From the NCBI RefSeq assembly GCF_000003605.2, contig NW_003115952.1, forward strand, positions 120,473 through 167,386: a stretch of 46,914 nucleotides of DNA. The letters are read 5' to 3'. A model generated the notes under the pieces. It did not search any database, was not told the origin of the DNA, and saw only the letters and a program-made list of their open reading frames with translations. This document shows, piece after piece, positions 1-12,320 of this stretch (the stretch's first letter is position 1; every line of letters starts with the position of its first letter). This stretch comes from Saccoglossus kowalevskii (taxonomy: Eukaryota; Hemichordata; Enteropneusta; Harrimaniidae). The position numbers were made by a program, and so were the translations under genes.

Positions 1-161
1 TTTTACCAAAAATGACAAAAATATTCACCAAAATTAGAGAATTAAAGATATCAACATGAAATGAACAAACCTAAGAGAGGTCTACCCAAGGTACATATAC
101 ACCAAGTATCAAAGCATTTAGGCTTGTAGTTTTCAAGAAGAAGTCGAAAAAGTAAAACATT

Positions 162-231
162 GACACGGACGACGGACGACGGACAATCACTCATATGATA
201 AGCTCCGCTCGACAAAGTCGACAGCGGAGCT
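162..231. repeat. GACGG-rich repeat end with perfect hairpin
   Basis: ACGGACGACGGACGACGGAC is followed by a hairpin at 201-231: AGCTCCGCT plus CGAC, loop AAA, GTCG, two unpaired bases, AGCGGAGCT. It lies in the TBC1D23 intron, 40 bases from the donor of the exon 271-408. It looks like the terminus of a dispersed repeat. Confidence 0.7.
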
Positions 232-270
232 AAAAAACTTGATATAAAATGGAATCAATAAGTTACTTAC

Positions 271-3200
271 ATCTGTTGTTGTTACTGATTGTTGATTGGT
301 CTGTAAAAGTTCTGACATTGACACAGGTAAGCACAATGCTTGAGAGAGAGATGCCGCTTCATCATTACGTATATTAGCAATGGATAAACCAAAGATGGAT
401 TGATATTCCTGGAAAAACAAATCATTTCATTTTCAGTATCACATGCTCTGAATATAGCACTGTATGGAACAGAACTGAATAGAAGTTGACATTTATTTTT
501 TGGCTGTATGGCCAATAAAATTTAAAACAAGATAAAAAATGGTGGACATTTTCTCACTGTGGGAATTTTTCTTTCTTAATTTCTATAGCCTTCTAATTAG
601 TGCTAATAAATGATCTCTATTCTTTGTTTTCAGTGTGTAAATGAATCATTTTGTGAAAATATAGCATACATGTGTGTGAATACCTTGGTAGTGTCTGTCA
701 TTCCTGTGTATACAGTTTATATTCTGTGGTAAAATGTATCAATCTAAAGGTAAATATACCAACGGTACCAGTAATATGGCAGAATGAATACAGAAATCAT
801 TACCATATGTTGAATTATACTGAAAAAGTGTTATTGGATTAATGTTGTATATATATATATTTCTAGGTTTTAAATTGACTGTTTTAAATGCAAAGAATAT
901 ATATATTCACTTGGTTCTTATGCAGCTATCAACCATACAGCATATAAACAACATCAAGTAGTACAAGTCAATTTTGTGCCATAACTATCAAGTGACTATG
1001 ATTCACTATTTGTACATTTTTCTAACGCATGGACAAGCTCAACAGTTTCTGTATTGACTGTATTCTTCCATTCTTGATACTTTCTGGCAAAATTCTCATC
1101 ATTGTTGGTTCATTCTGGCTAATATGACTACTGCATAGGCTTAAGTGTGTACAAGGCCCAAAAAAAAAGGTTTTGTTGCCCTCAGCGACCGACCGAAAAA
1201 TATGAAATATCGGATCGCGTTTTTTTTTTTTTTTTTAATAGGCCAAACTATTAAAAACTCACCATTTTAAGCAGTAAAAAAGTGTTTCCTCTAAAAATTA
1301 ATGATCCCGGACCGTTGTTTGATCCCCAGAGTCCCTGTAAGTGGCGACATTGAACCTTGGGTTGATCTGTATTTCTCTGACATGTTCCGAATACTATGAA
1401 GTCCCTATACCTTGGCTATTTACAATACTCTTAGTTTTCACGAATTTAAAAAAAAAAAAAATCCGACCGACCGACCAAATTTTTCAACTTGAGGGCAACA
1501 TAAGTTTTTTGTTTTTTTTTTGGCCTAAGCTTTAATCAGTACCTGTATTTATATACTTGTACATAGACTAGCTTACCCTTCTAAAAGACTGTGGTGTTTT
1601 GGATGCATAATATTGTGCTAATGTACAGAAATCTTCAACATCATCTGCTTCTAGCTGACATGGAAATGATGAAATATTCGTAATGATGGCTTGTTTACCT
1701 TCTTCTGTTAAAGCTAAAATATGTTCTCTACAAAATGAGAAGAAAAAGACGTTGTTATGGGAATATTGATATGGTTTATGTGATTTCGTAATCCAAATTG
1801 TTTTAATTTTAATGTTAATTCTCAGTATAAATATGTGGGATGATGTCACTTTGTTTTGCACACACACAATAAAAAGAATGGTAGATGTTTGTTATAACTT
1901 CCCTCTAGGATTTCCTCACCAAACAAGCAGTGTATTTTGTAATGTAAGACACTGAAAGCGTTGAATTCAGAAGTAGGAAATTGTAATGGTTGGCAGCGAA
2001 TATTAAAGCTCAAACCAAATAATAACAAAAATACAAAATTAGCGGTCCACACTACATACAAGAAACAATTTGTTTGATGGACATCTCGAATCTGATCGTC
2101 AAACGAATGTGCAACATGATGTATGATGTATATACAAAGTTTTAACATGATTAGACATGGCAGAGATATGCTCGAGAACAGCATTTGTTAAAACAAAATG
2201 AATGCCAGTCTAGCATTTTGAATCCAATATTGACATGCACCAAGGTCTCATTATGTCAAATGTATATTGAAATCCACCCATACACTACAGAAATACTTGA
2301 TTTTGATGAATTTTAAGCATAAAAATTGTCACTATTTGCAAACTTTAATCAGATCATGAAACAAACATAATTGTATGATGTACTTGTATTTGTGAAGTTT
2401 GAATGTCACATGCACAAAAACAGAAGTCAAGAGGTCAATCTAAAAGTTCCAGTTTGCAGGATCTAAAAAGAGTAAGTTGGCAAGACAATTTATTTTACAA
2501 ACCTTAATATCCACAAATATACCTCACATGCATGTACACTGACATTGATTGCTCCAATTTTGAGCTTTAGCATTCTCAGTGCACCCAATTTTCAAGACAA
2601 AATGTCTTAAAATCTTTCAAAGACTGATTGAAATTCTAAAATAAATATTAGATATATATAGACAAGGCCTTCAGGAAAGAGGGCACCAAGACCTTCAAAG
2701 GGAGAGAGAACCAAGGCCTTCAGAGGGAGGGAGAACCAAGGCCTTCAAAGGGAGAGAGAACCAAGGCCTTCAAAGGGAGAGAGAACCAAGGCCTTCAGAG
2801 GGAGGGAGAACCAAGGCCTTCAGGAGGAGGGGGAACCAAGGGCTTTAGAGGAATGGAGAACCAAGGGCTTTATAGGAATGGGGGACCAAGGGCTGGAAGG
2901 GGCACAAAGGCCTTTAGGGGGGAGGTGAACCAAGCCCTGGGGGCACCACTTCAAATGAACTTCAGACCCTGATTACCATTAAACTATTGGTATTAGCTGA
3001 TGACTACTTACCTTGCATTGATAAGTATGACTAATGATAGGAAGAAGACAAGGAATGGATCCCCTTGCTGTACGTAAATATCCCACATTGCTTGTACAAC
3101 CGATAATGTACAACTGTTAGTAAATAAACTACCAAGCTGTAATGAAAATATCATTCAGTAAGTACAAAGATACAGAACATAACTCCTACTACACAAGTCT

Positions 3201-6200
3201 CTAATTATATGTGATAAATTACAGAATTACATGTACATCCACTTGCACAAAATTAGGCCCAGGAATGCTCCCTTTTGATGTTATCAAAATGTTATACCAT
3301 GGTTATCTAGGTAAACCTATTTTTTGTTCATTATATTAACAGTTGACTTCCTTGCAGTTTGTTGTGATTCTAATAACAATTCTTGAAAAATGTGAAATAT
3401 CTGTGATAGCAAAATAGGTAATTTCAGGTTCTGCTTTCAGTGCTGCACGTTATAATGTGCATATTGTTCATTTATTTTCGTTGCATGTTTACATTTGCCA
3501 TTCTTTTCCCTGTTGTAGTTCGATTTGCGTGTCGTCAATTTTTCCGACTTTTCGTTTTTTTTGCAGGGGATGTCCGGCCATATGCCCACCCCTATTTTTG
3601 GCCAATTATCCATGTTCAGGACCTTTGGTGCTTACCCAGACAACTACGGTATCAGCTTAGGAAGAAGCACAGTGCCACCAGACACAAGAGGGTAGACTTA
3701 CCACCCTTTACACACCACAAATACATATAATAGCATGTAAGACTTACCCAAAGCCTAGCATAACAATCTGGAGTTACTCGTTTTGTATCTAGAAAATTAC
3801 ATAATTCTGGATCATGGTATAATAATAATAATCTGAATAAACTAAATGCTTTACTGTCTTTTTTACAATCCCTGAAATGAAATATATATAAATACCGCAT
3901 TATTTTCTCACTCACCTACTGTGAGTACAACACTTGCTATTCATAATCTTGCAGGGATTATGAAACAAATCAGACTTCATTCATTCTGTATTATGAAAGT
4001 ACAACCTTAAGGTTCTCTTACTTAGTTTTAATCGCTTCAAGTTGATATCTGGACATGAATAAATTCATTAAATGAATAACAAGTTATTTTATAACATAGT
4101 CCCAGTTAGTTTCATTTTAGTACTTCCAGATATACAAATGTAGCCAATGAAAAGTGGCCAAGTTAGAATTGAACCAGTGATTGACAAATTGGCATCACTG
4201 GGTGATTTACATACAGCTTTACTGTTAGAGGAAATCTGATCCAAAGAAGTTGATAACACCAATATGAAATTCTGAAAAGAATAAATTACTGTAAAATACT
4301 TTTTCGCTATTTTCGCTGAAGAAATAATTACATTAAGTATTTTTTTATGATTGACGGTAATTTTTCAACATTTCATGACGCCTATTTTAGGGTCTCACTC
4401 TTCCTAAATTAGAGTGAAGCTTATTCGACAGATTATACGGTGTATTGCATTTGTTGTGAGAAAAAATGACCACGCCCATTAAGTGATTGCAATATGTTTG
4501 TAATATAAACTGCACCCCAAACTCTAGCTTTCGACCCCAATTTTTTAAATTGATACATTTTAATATAAAGCACGGTTTATATTAGGACTTTTACGGTATT
4601 AGCAGTTTGAATCTCTTTTATACTGCAATATTATATGCACTCATCTGCATAGTTCATGCATAGACTGTATTTTAACTAGGCTGAGTACGTATGTTTACTT
4701 ACCTAGGAATATATTTACTCATAACAGCATAAAAACAGTTATAAAGATCTGATCGTTCAAGGTTTAAGGCAATAAAAGCACCAAGTATATCCAACCAGCC
4801 ATTGCCACTTGTGTACGTCAAATCCCGTGATTTGCAGTAAAACGTAATTACAGATTCCAAGTCACTCACAAGCGACAACTTTTCTTCTTCTGAGTTGTTG
4901 AATTTATCTGCAAATCAAAAAAAGTATACTTGAATAAATATCACTATATTATAAAATGTGATATATCAGTCATAATCAGTCAAAGCATGTCAGAGATATG
5001 GCTCGAGAACTGCATTCATTAAAACAAAATGGCCGCCAGTTGATCATTTTGAATCTGATCTGAAAAACAAAATGACATGCATCAAGGTCCCATAATGTCC
5101 AATGTATGTACCAAATTTAAACAAAATCCATCAGTAAACGACCAAGATTCGGTTCCAGAATACCAGAAAAGCTTGATTTCAATGATTTTTCAGTATAAAA
5201 ATGGCTGCCATTTTGGATCAGATCGTGAAATAAACTGTTGTATATATGTATAATGTATGTGTGAAGTTTGAATGTAATCGGTACAGGCATGTCTAAGATA
5301 CATGTCTGGACGCACACGCAAACACACGTTTGCACGCATTGATGTCTATAAGTCGTTTTTTTGGACTGCATTCGAACAGTGACTAAAATAACAAAAAAAA
5401 AGCATAAATGCAGGAAAATCTTACCAATAAAATCCTTGCTATCAGTTCTAAGTGTGTCCTGCTCTGTCATATCAAATATGCCATCAAATGAGTCCAATGA
5501 GTCTCCTTTACCGGCAACATTCAAACAAATCTGAAATAACGAAATGCATAGAATATTTATACAATGAGTCACACAATTAACCCTTTGAATATTCACTTTC
5601 ATGTATTTTTCTATAATTCTTAGTTATTTTTGGATCAAACAGACACAAGCTACAAATGGACAAAATTATGCAGGTTTAAAAATGCTAAAATTATCAATGA
5701 TATCTGTGTCTGAAATTATGGTACAAATACTTTATTTTCATGCATTTTTACAAATAAAATAACAACAAGTCAGCCATCTTGAATGAAAGCAATACAGGTA
5801 TGTATGTGGACATTTGACATGACCTATGTTAATGCGGGGACAAGTACAATCAAACATTCTTTTTATTAATTTTTATTATTAAATGCTGTCTTTGGCAGTG
5901 AAGTATTACCATTCACCATGACCAGTCTCTTTCACTGAATCAGACAACACTCCTCCAATATCCCTTTTCTCCCTTCAAAAAGCTCTTGACTTGTGGCACT
6001 GATCCACAATTGTTGTTAACTATGAGTTGAAATATGTACAGAAATCACCATGGAATGCCGCAGTTCAGCTGCCTAATGTACTATCTCAATTTAGCACCTA
6101 ATTACTGTGCAGGTCAAAAGGTGAAGTGATTGACGCAGACAGAAAGGTAATTTACAACACCATCTTATAAGAATATGTAAATATAAGCAGCTAACAAATT

Positions 6201-9200
6201 GAGCTATTACACTTGTCATCTGCACCCCCTACTGCTAAGCACTATCTGAAATGCAGCTTTTTTTTTTTTTTAAGTTGCTAACCCCCACCAAAAACTATTT
6301 TTATTTTGTTATTCATTTGGTTTTGTTTTACTTTTTGTTCTCTGTGAATTAGATTAGTTTTGTGGGAAATGTTTTTTGACACAAACATTAAGATTACATT
6401 AATTGTATCTGCAACATTTCCAGTAATATTGTGAGTGATTATAAACCAATTGACTTTTACCTCAAAACTTTTTTTGCGCTAACTAGAAACAAATTATTCA
6501 TTTTATGTGACCTTATGATAATTTTAACCCTATGTGTGCCAAAGTCAACTTTATTCATTATTCACAAAATTTGGAGACTTGGTTCAAAATTATAGAAAGT
6601 TACCTAAAAATGTACAAAATGTTGGCAAGAGTTATGGAATTCAATAAGTTAAATAATCTCTGTGATTCAAATTTGTAGCAAATCACTTCATCAATCATTT
6701 TGGGAGATTTAAGACTGATGCAATCTAAATCAAGATGAGACAGATTCAACAAAACACTATAATTATTGTTGGCATCTCGGGTAAATTAAGTTCCTGATAA
6801 TTCATGCATTAAGCAATCTGATTAAAACAAGATCTTTGTTCAGTTATTTTGTTACTTTTTCCCTTTTTCATTATTTTTAGTGTCACTTCATTTTTTTTTG
6901 AATATGTGGAGATTTCATGATCAGAGAGAAAAAATAGAGTGACATCGAAATAATGAAAACGGGAAAGAAATAACAAAATAACCCCACAATCAATCAGATT
7001 GTGCACTGAGAAAAATTCAGAATAATTACATTTACATATGTAGGTAGGTACTTTGAATATTTTGCTGAATACTGGGTAGAGGTAAATCATCAAAAATAAA
7101 TATCAGCTAAAATAAAGTCATTCACGGTATTTCAAGGTGTTACCAGTGAGCAGATCATGTGAATAGTTATTTATATAGACTGACTAGAAAAGGTAAATTT
7201 GTTGTGGCAGTTGACAAAGAGAGAGTAATCATCATCTATTAGTCTACACCATTTATAACACTAACAATATAATAGGACTCAAATGTGCTGTGATTTTAAA
7301 GTTCATTTCATGACCTTTACTCACACTACAGACAGACATGAGTGACAAGAAATACTGCTAATGCAACTGAATTTTGATTTGGTGTCATAACAATTACACC
7401 TGCACACTAGCAATCAGATAGCTTTGATTTTCCATAAAAACTTTAAAAAAATTCCATAACAATTTTTAAACTGAGTATCCTTGTCATCAATAATTTAAAC
7501 TAAATTATTCTTTGTAGTATTTACCAATGTCAATAATACAAGGCGTTATATTCTGAACAATTTAGATATGTGGCAGTATTGATGAAAGTTGCGTTCAAAT
7601 CATACTGTAGTTGCTATATTAAGTGCATCTGCAGTAGCGAGACTTTTTATAAAGAAAAAACACATTTAAAAAAAACAGGCATACCACCTGTTTCGTAATT
7701 GTAACCTATTATAACAAAATTCTATTATAGCAAATACAATATTAAAAAATAGTTAGATCATTGTCTTATGTCAGTGACTTGTGTACTACTAATAGAACAA
7801 ATACGGTACATGCAATGACAACTTTGACATTATTTGAAAATCTCACTACGTATTGTAATGCGTAGTAAAATGTAAAAGAAGTTAAAAGTTAAATACTGAG
7901 ATTACCGGTAAGCGAATTTGAGAACTTCAATCAGCTTGCCATTCATCAAATCTACTTGAAAATCAAAATACCACCTAGTACACTGTACATTAAGAATTTG
8001 CAAGTTTATTACTGTCATGCTAAATAAATGTTTGATTTTTCAGCCCAATTTTAGTGGATTTCATTTAGTGTTCAAACAAGCATCCTGATCTGATGTCAAA
8101 GAATTGACAGACACAGGGGTTGAAATTCATGTTTTTTCCATACTGCCACTTTTATCATAGCAGGCAAATACATATATGCCAAATCATGCATGGGATAGTC
8201 CATTAGTTATCAAATTTAAGATTTAAGTTTTGTTTATAGTAATATAGTTTGAACATAAATATGTCAGAGATATAGATCCAGTAGCTGATGCTGGATTTTA
8301 ATTATTTTTTAGCAGAAAAACGGCCATTCTTCAGCCATTTTGAATTAGATCGTCAAACCAATACATCTGTATAACAAATATATAAAATTTGAACATCAAA
8401 TCATGTCAGGAATACATGTTCGGCTCTAGAACTACAATCATTAGAACAAAATGGCTGCCAGTCGGCCATTTTGAATCGGATCCGAAAAGCAAAATGACAT
8501 GCATCCCATAATATCCAATGTATGTATCAAGTTTGAACAAAATCCATCTGTAAACAGCTGAGATCCAGTTCCGGAATTCCAGAAATGCTTGATTTCAATA
8601 ATTTTTCAGCACAAAAATGGCTGCCATTCGATCATCTTGAATCCGATCGTGAAACAAATTGATGTGCATATGTATAATAATATGTATGATGTACATGTAG
8701 AGATTGAATGTAATTAGGCAAGGCATGTCTAAGATATAGGACCGGACGCACGCACACACAGAGGTCAATCCATAACAATAAATACAGAAATTGCTCTACC
8801 ATAATTATCCAATGTAAAATTATCAAATTACTAACATGTGTATATTTTGGCTGAAATAACTACATGTATAGTTTTTAAAATTTCTTCGAGCAGCTGTTTA
8901 AAAAGCCAGCTAAATCAAGCATACAGAAAATGCAATTTTTGTTTTATGTATGTTTTTACATGTATGAGAGATACACTTCCATAGTACAAGTATCTATTGG
9001 AGATGCACATTATAATATGATAATCTTTTTCACTTAGTCACAATGGTATTTATTTCAGAAAAAAATTGATATTGTATTTCTATATTTAATAATAACACCA
9101 ACATATGGTAATAAATGCATAGACATAGGTACTAACATGTCAGATTTGCCTGCAATCTATATGCCATATGTTACCAAATACTTAATCCCTATACTCAGAA

Positions 9201-12200
9201 TAGCTTGTGCATAAAACACAACAACCCAAATAATACTATCCTGTCTGTATTGGTTATTTGAGGTACCTATATTTTATTAGGGTTTGTCATGTTTGCGAGA
9301 ACTTATCAAGAGAAAAGTGACGCAACCACAGAATGTTGTGAAATGGTTTATTGTCAATTAATTCATATTCTGTAGAATACTTTATTTTCGTTTGGAATTT
9401 ATTTTTGCTATTTTCACTGAAGGGATGATTCCATGAAAATAAAATCCAGCGAATATACCTTTTTTCCTATATTTCACATTAAACTCATCAAAAATCAGTG
9501 AAAATAAATTCCATACAAAACATCCAGAAAGCCTTTTCAGCGAAAATTAATTCCAGCGAAAATAAAGTATTCCACAGTAGAATGTATATGTGGATTTAGG
9601 TGATTTGTTCTGAATCCAAACAGTTTATTACCTATACATAATCTTTGCTAAATTAATTCAACACCACAACAGTTATAAATTTTTGTTAATTTTGTTTTGT
9701 TTGAATCAAATACCTTCATACATAACATATTATGTAATGTTTAGTGACATTTATGAAATAGCAAACATATATTTATGGTATATTCTCACAACAATTACAA
9801 TGATTACTATTCACTAAGATACAATGACAAATTTTTGCACAGTAAAATTTGACAGTGACTTTCGCAATTAAATCATCAAACTGCAAAAATCCTAGCAGAG
9901 GAAATTTACTGATGGTTATTATAGTCTGTATTTAGCAGAGAGTAGAAAATTTAAATAGTTATCAAATATGATAAAACATGTACTGTATTTGCTCTAATAT
10001 AAGCACCATTTTTAATAGTACCGGTAGCACCTATAATACAAAAATTACATGTGTTGTATACAGAATCATTAAAATATTACTTTTTTCCCATTAAAAATAC
10101 ACCTATGATGTACCTGAGTGCACTCCTAATAGAGAAAATTTGGTTTATCTAATTCTGCATGTGCATATAATATATTCAGGTATGCCGAGTTATTATGGAT
10201 TCGCAATAATATTGTCCAACAATATTAGTTCATACACAACAATTTGAGGATGAAAACCAGGGTAATCACAATTAGAAAATTTGGGAAATGTAATGTATTA
10301 TGCAAATAACGTACAGACATTGTATACATGTATATACTGAATAGTTCAAGTGTTAAACATTTCAGGTGGCTTAACATTAGCTTATTTTGCTTTCAAAATA
10401 CCATGTATCTAAATTAAGCTGAGCAATCAGGCTGAATATGCCTCACATTGGAATTATTGATGACATTGATTTTCACTTTAAAAATTATAATTGGATGAAA
10501 AGACAAGATCTGCTGAGAGCTATGGAGTCTTGAACTGAACTGTGGCTTTTGTACAAGCCTGCACAAAGCAGTTTATACTCACGGTAATGTGACCATTTTA
10601 TGCATCATAAGTTATACCAAATTATATGGTAGTCGTAATTATAACATATTTTTTATGGTAACTTATAATCGAGCAGCAGTCTTTGTTTTAATGAGGTTAT
10701 CCTGAGCAGACATGAATACAAGACAACTGCTGTCGTCTATGTCACTTCCTGTCTTTATGTACAAGCGCTAATCTAGACTAAAGATAGGCAGTTTGCTAAT
10801 ACACTGTAACCTCAGTATAATGAACACCGTTATAATGAACTTCCTGATATAATGAACACATAGCGTGTCTCCCTCTCACAACAAACCCAATGTATTATGT
10901 ACTTCATTATAGTGAACATTTCACTATAACAAACTAATTGTATGTCTCCCAAAGAGTTCGTTATAGCGAGGCTACAGTGTATTCTGCCCTTTCTCAGACT
11001 CAATGTAATATAACACACCCACCTTCCATATCTGTGACCTGAATTTATCAGGAACTTTCCTTCCTTTACAAATATTTCTCAGAGCGCCAAAGTCACATCC
11101 TTCAATAAGGGCCTCTTCCAGTTCACGATGCCTATAATACACCAAACAATATGGAGAGTTAATAGAGGATAGAGTTGGTCTTATGAGGAAATTATCTGTA
11201 CTGCATTACCATTATTACTATTCCACAGATTGCAAAACCAGGGCCTGAATTTCAGAGTTGAGAGGGCATCCATTTTCCAGGCAAAATTTCATGAAAATGA
11301 TAGTATGGAGAGAAGCTGAAAATTCCTTGGGCCTGGAGGCAATTGCCTTTAATGCTTCTGTGAAGTTCAAGCCTTGTAATGCTATTTGTAATTTATAAGT
11401 GATTTATTCAATAAGCTTCAAGTATACATGTACATGTCCCTAAATCACTTTTGTTGTCAAGATGAAGAAAATCTCTGATGAACACACATTCTATGTTAAT
11501 TAATATTATGTTTAGTGTTTATAGCCACAAAGCAAAATGCATCAATCACATTCAATATGGCTTGGATCTCAATCGCGATATGAAGAATTGGAATCAGAGA
11601 ACAATTTAATATTTACATGGACATATATGCAGAAAAATAAATATAGAGTGGACTGAATTAATGCGAGAGAGAAACAAATATACAACTGAGGTATTGAAAT
11701 AATGTTTATCAAGCACACACATGCTGCCTTGTTTTTTGTGGTGGTTGATGCCTTGCACAGTAAAAAAGCGTGTAAAATTATTAAGCACTGCCACATGAGA
11801 CATGGCAGTAAATAACAAAATAATGATAACTTGTGTATTACACGATGCCATGTACATGCAAAGGAGACACTATTCTGTTCTGGTTTTGGTTGTCAATTGG
11901 TGCAAAGTAAAACATCACAATATTAAAATGGTGCTAAAAAACACCACTTGTTTTACTGCATACAAGACAATAAGTGATATCATAACACCACTACAATCTG
12001 TGCACAACTGTCTGATTCTTGTTACTACAGTATGTATGGCATCACATGAGTTACAGGGAATCCACCTTTTGGAGAAATTTCCTTGAATCACAAAAAAAGC
12101 AGGACCAATCTTTACAGTCACAAAATTATTAACAAAAGAATAAATTAGATTTAAACAAATGAAAGGATTATTACCCCAATGTTTGATTGTGGATAAAAAC

Positions 12201-12320
12201 TTACATCTCAGCAGCATTTTCTTCTCGTTTCTCTAAAGTACATGCATCCTCATTAACATTAGTACTATTTTCAAAAATTGACTTGAAATATTTCCCATCT
12301 TTCTGGACTTTGTTTTCCAT
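271..12320 (-). CDS. TBC1D23: TBC1 domain family member 23 (TBC1D23), N-terminal 358 codons, 3' end outside window
   Basis: Coding exons, in transcript order: 12205-12320, 11023-11131, 5425-5530, 4703-4907, 3748-3871, 3012-3136, 1577-1727, 271-408. All have GT donors and AG acceptors, and the phases join without a stop to give 358 codons. Diagnostic segments are NVAGKGDSLDSFDGI (exon 3), ESVITFYCKSRD and RSDLYNCFYAVMSKYIPR (exon 4), YHDPELCNFLDTKRVTPD (exon 5) and LAQYYASKTPQSFRR (exon 7), which match TBC1D23 as I remember it. The family is a TBC fold without GAP activity; it sits on trans-Golgi vesicle-tethering machinery, binding golgin-245/golgin-97 and the WASH subunit FAM21. Consistent with this, the region of the usual catalytic YxQ reads YTSGNGW, with no glutamine. 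The rhodanese-like and C-terminal domains would lie left of base 271. The start ATG at 12318-12320 is the first in-frame one, and the protein begins MENKVQKDG. Intron 2 is 5.5 kb and repeat-filled. Confidence 0.95.
1154..1526. mobile_element. Non-autonomous element with long imperfect terminal inverted repeats
   Basis: The left end AGGCCC-A(n)-GG..TTGCCCTCAGCGACCGACC pairs with the right end GACCGACCGACC..TTGAGGGCAACA...TTTTTGGCCT. The arms span about 55-60 bases. The interior (about 260 bp) has no convincing reading frame. It lies in the TBC1D23 intron between the exons 1577-1727 and 271-408. Confidence 0.6.
2080..2440. repeat. Dispersed repeat family 1, copy a (degenerate)
   Basis: Shares GAGATATGCTCGAGAAC, AAAACAAAATG.(C)GCCAGT, TGACATGCACCAAGGTC and GATCATGAAACAAA...TGAAGTTTGAATGT with the copies at 4978-5330, 8250-8770, 26280-26720 and 35770-36150. 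No protein-coding potential. In a TBC1D23 intron. Confidence 0.7.
2663..2945. repeat. 25-bp minisatellite
   Basis: About eleven imperfect copies of a unit close to ACCAAGGCCTTCAAAGGGAG plus AGAGA. The central copies are spaced exactly 25 bases apart (CCAAGG at 2711, 2736, 2761) and the rest drift towards the right end. It is G/A-rich on the plus strand, in a TBC1D23 intron. Confidence 0.9.
4978..5330. repeat. Dispersed repeat family 1, copy b
   Basis: The clearest copy. It contains CTCGAGAACTGCATTCATTA, AAAATGGCCGCCAGT, GACATGCATCAAGGTCCCA, AACAAAATCCATCAGTAAAC, AAAAATGGCTGCCATTTTG and ends in GGACGCACACGCAAACACAC. It lies just downstream, in transcript sense, of the TBC1D23 exon 5425-5530. 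Confidence 0.8.
8250..8770. repeat. Dispersed repeat family 1, copy c (two overlapping units)
   Basis: An incomplete unit (8250-8400) is followed by a full one with AAAATGGCTGCCAGTCGGCC, GACATGCAT, CATCTGTAAACAGCTGAGAT and GGACGCACGCACACACAGAG. It is in the 5.5-kb intron 2 of TBC1D23. Confidence 0.75.
9370..9577. mobile_element. Fold-back MITE family A, copy 1
   Basis: The arms CTGTAGAATACTTTATTTTC and GAAAATAAAGTATTCCACAG are inverted repeats of each other, with further pairs inside. Related copies are at 21269-21434 and about 28206-28392. It lies in TBC1D23 intron 2. Confidence 0.85.
10802..10979. mobile_element. TA-flanked MITE, probably pogo/Tigger-type Tc1-mariner
   Basis: Ends CACTGTAACCTC and GAGGCTACAGTG with TA on both sides (10800-10801 and 10980-10981). 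Internal ATAATGAAC and GTTATAGCGAGG motifs are typical of pogo-like ends. It has no transposase frame. It lies 37 bases left of the TBC1D23 exon 11023-11131. Confidence 0.75.

Noticed and set aside
2663-2945. CRISPR-like array or coding repeat
   Set aside because: Units are contiguous 25-mers without unique spacers, and 25 is not a multiple of three.
5117-5424. C-terminal extension of the TBC1D23 exon-3 reading frame past the donor
   Set aside because: The sequence after GTAAGA runs into dispersed repeat 1; homology stops exactly at the splice site.
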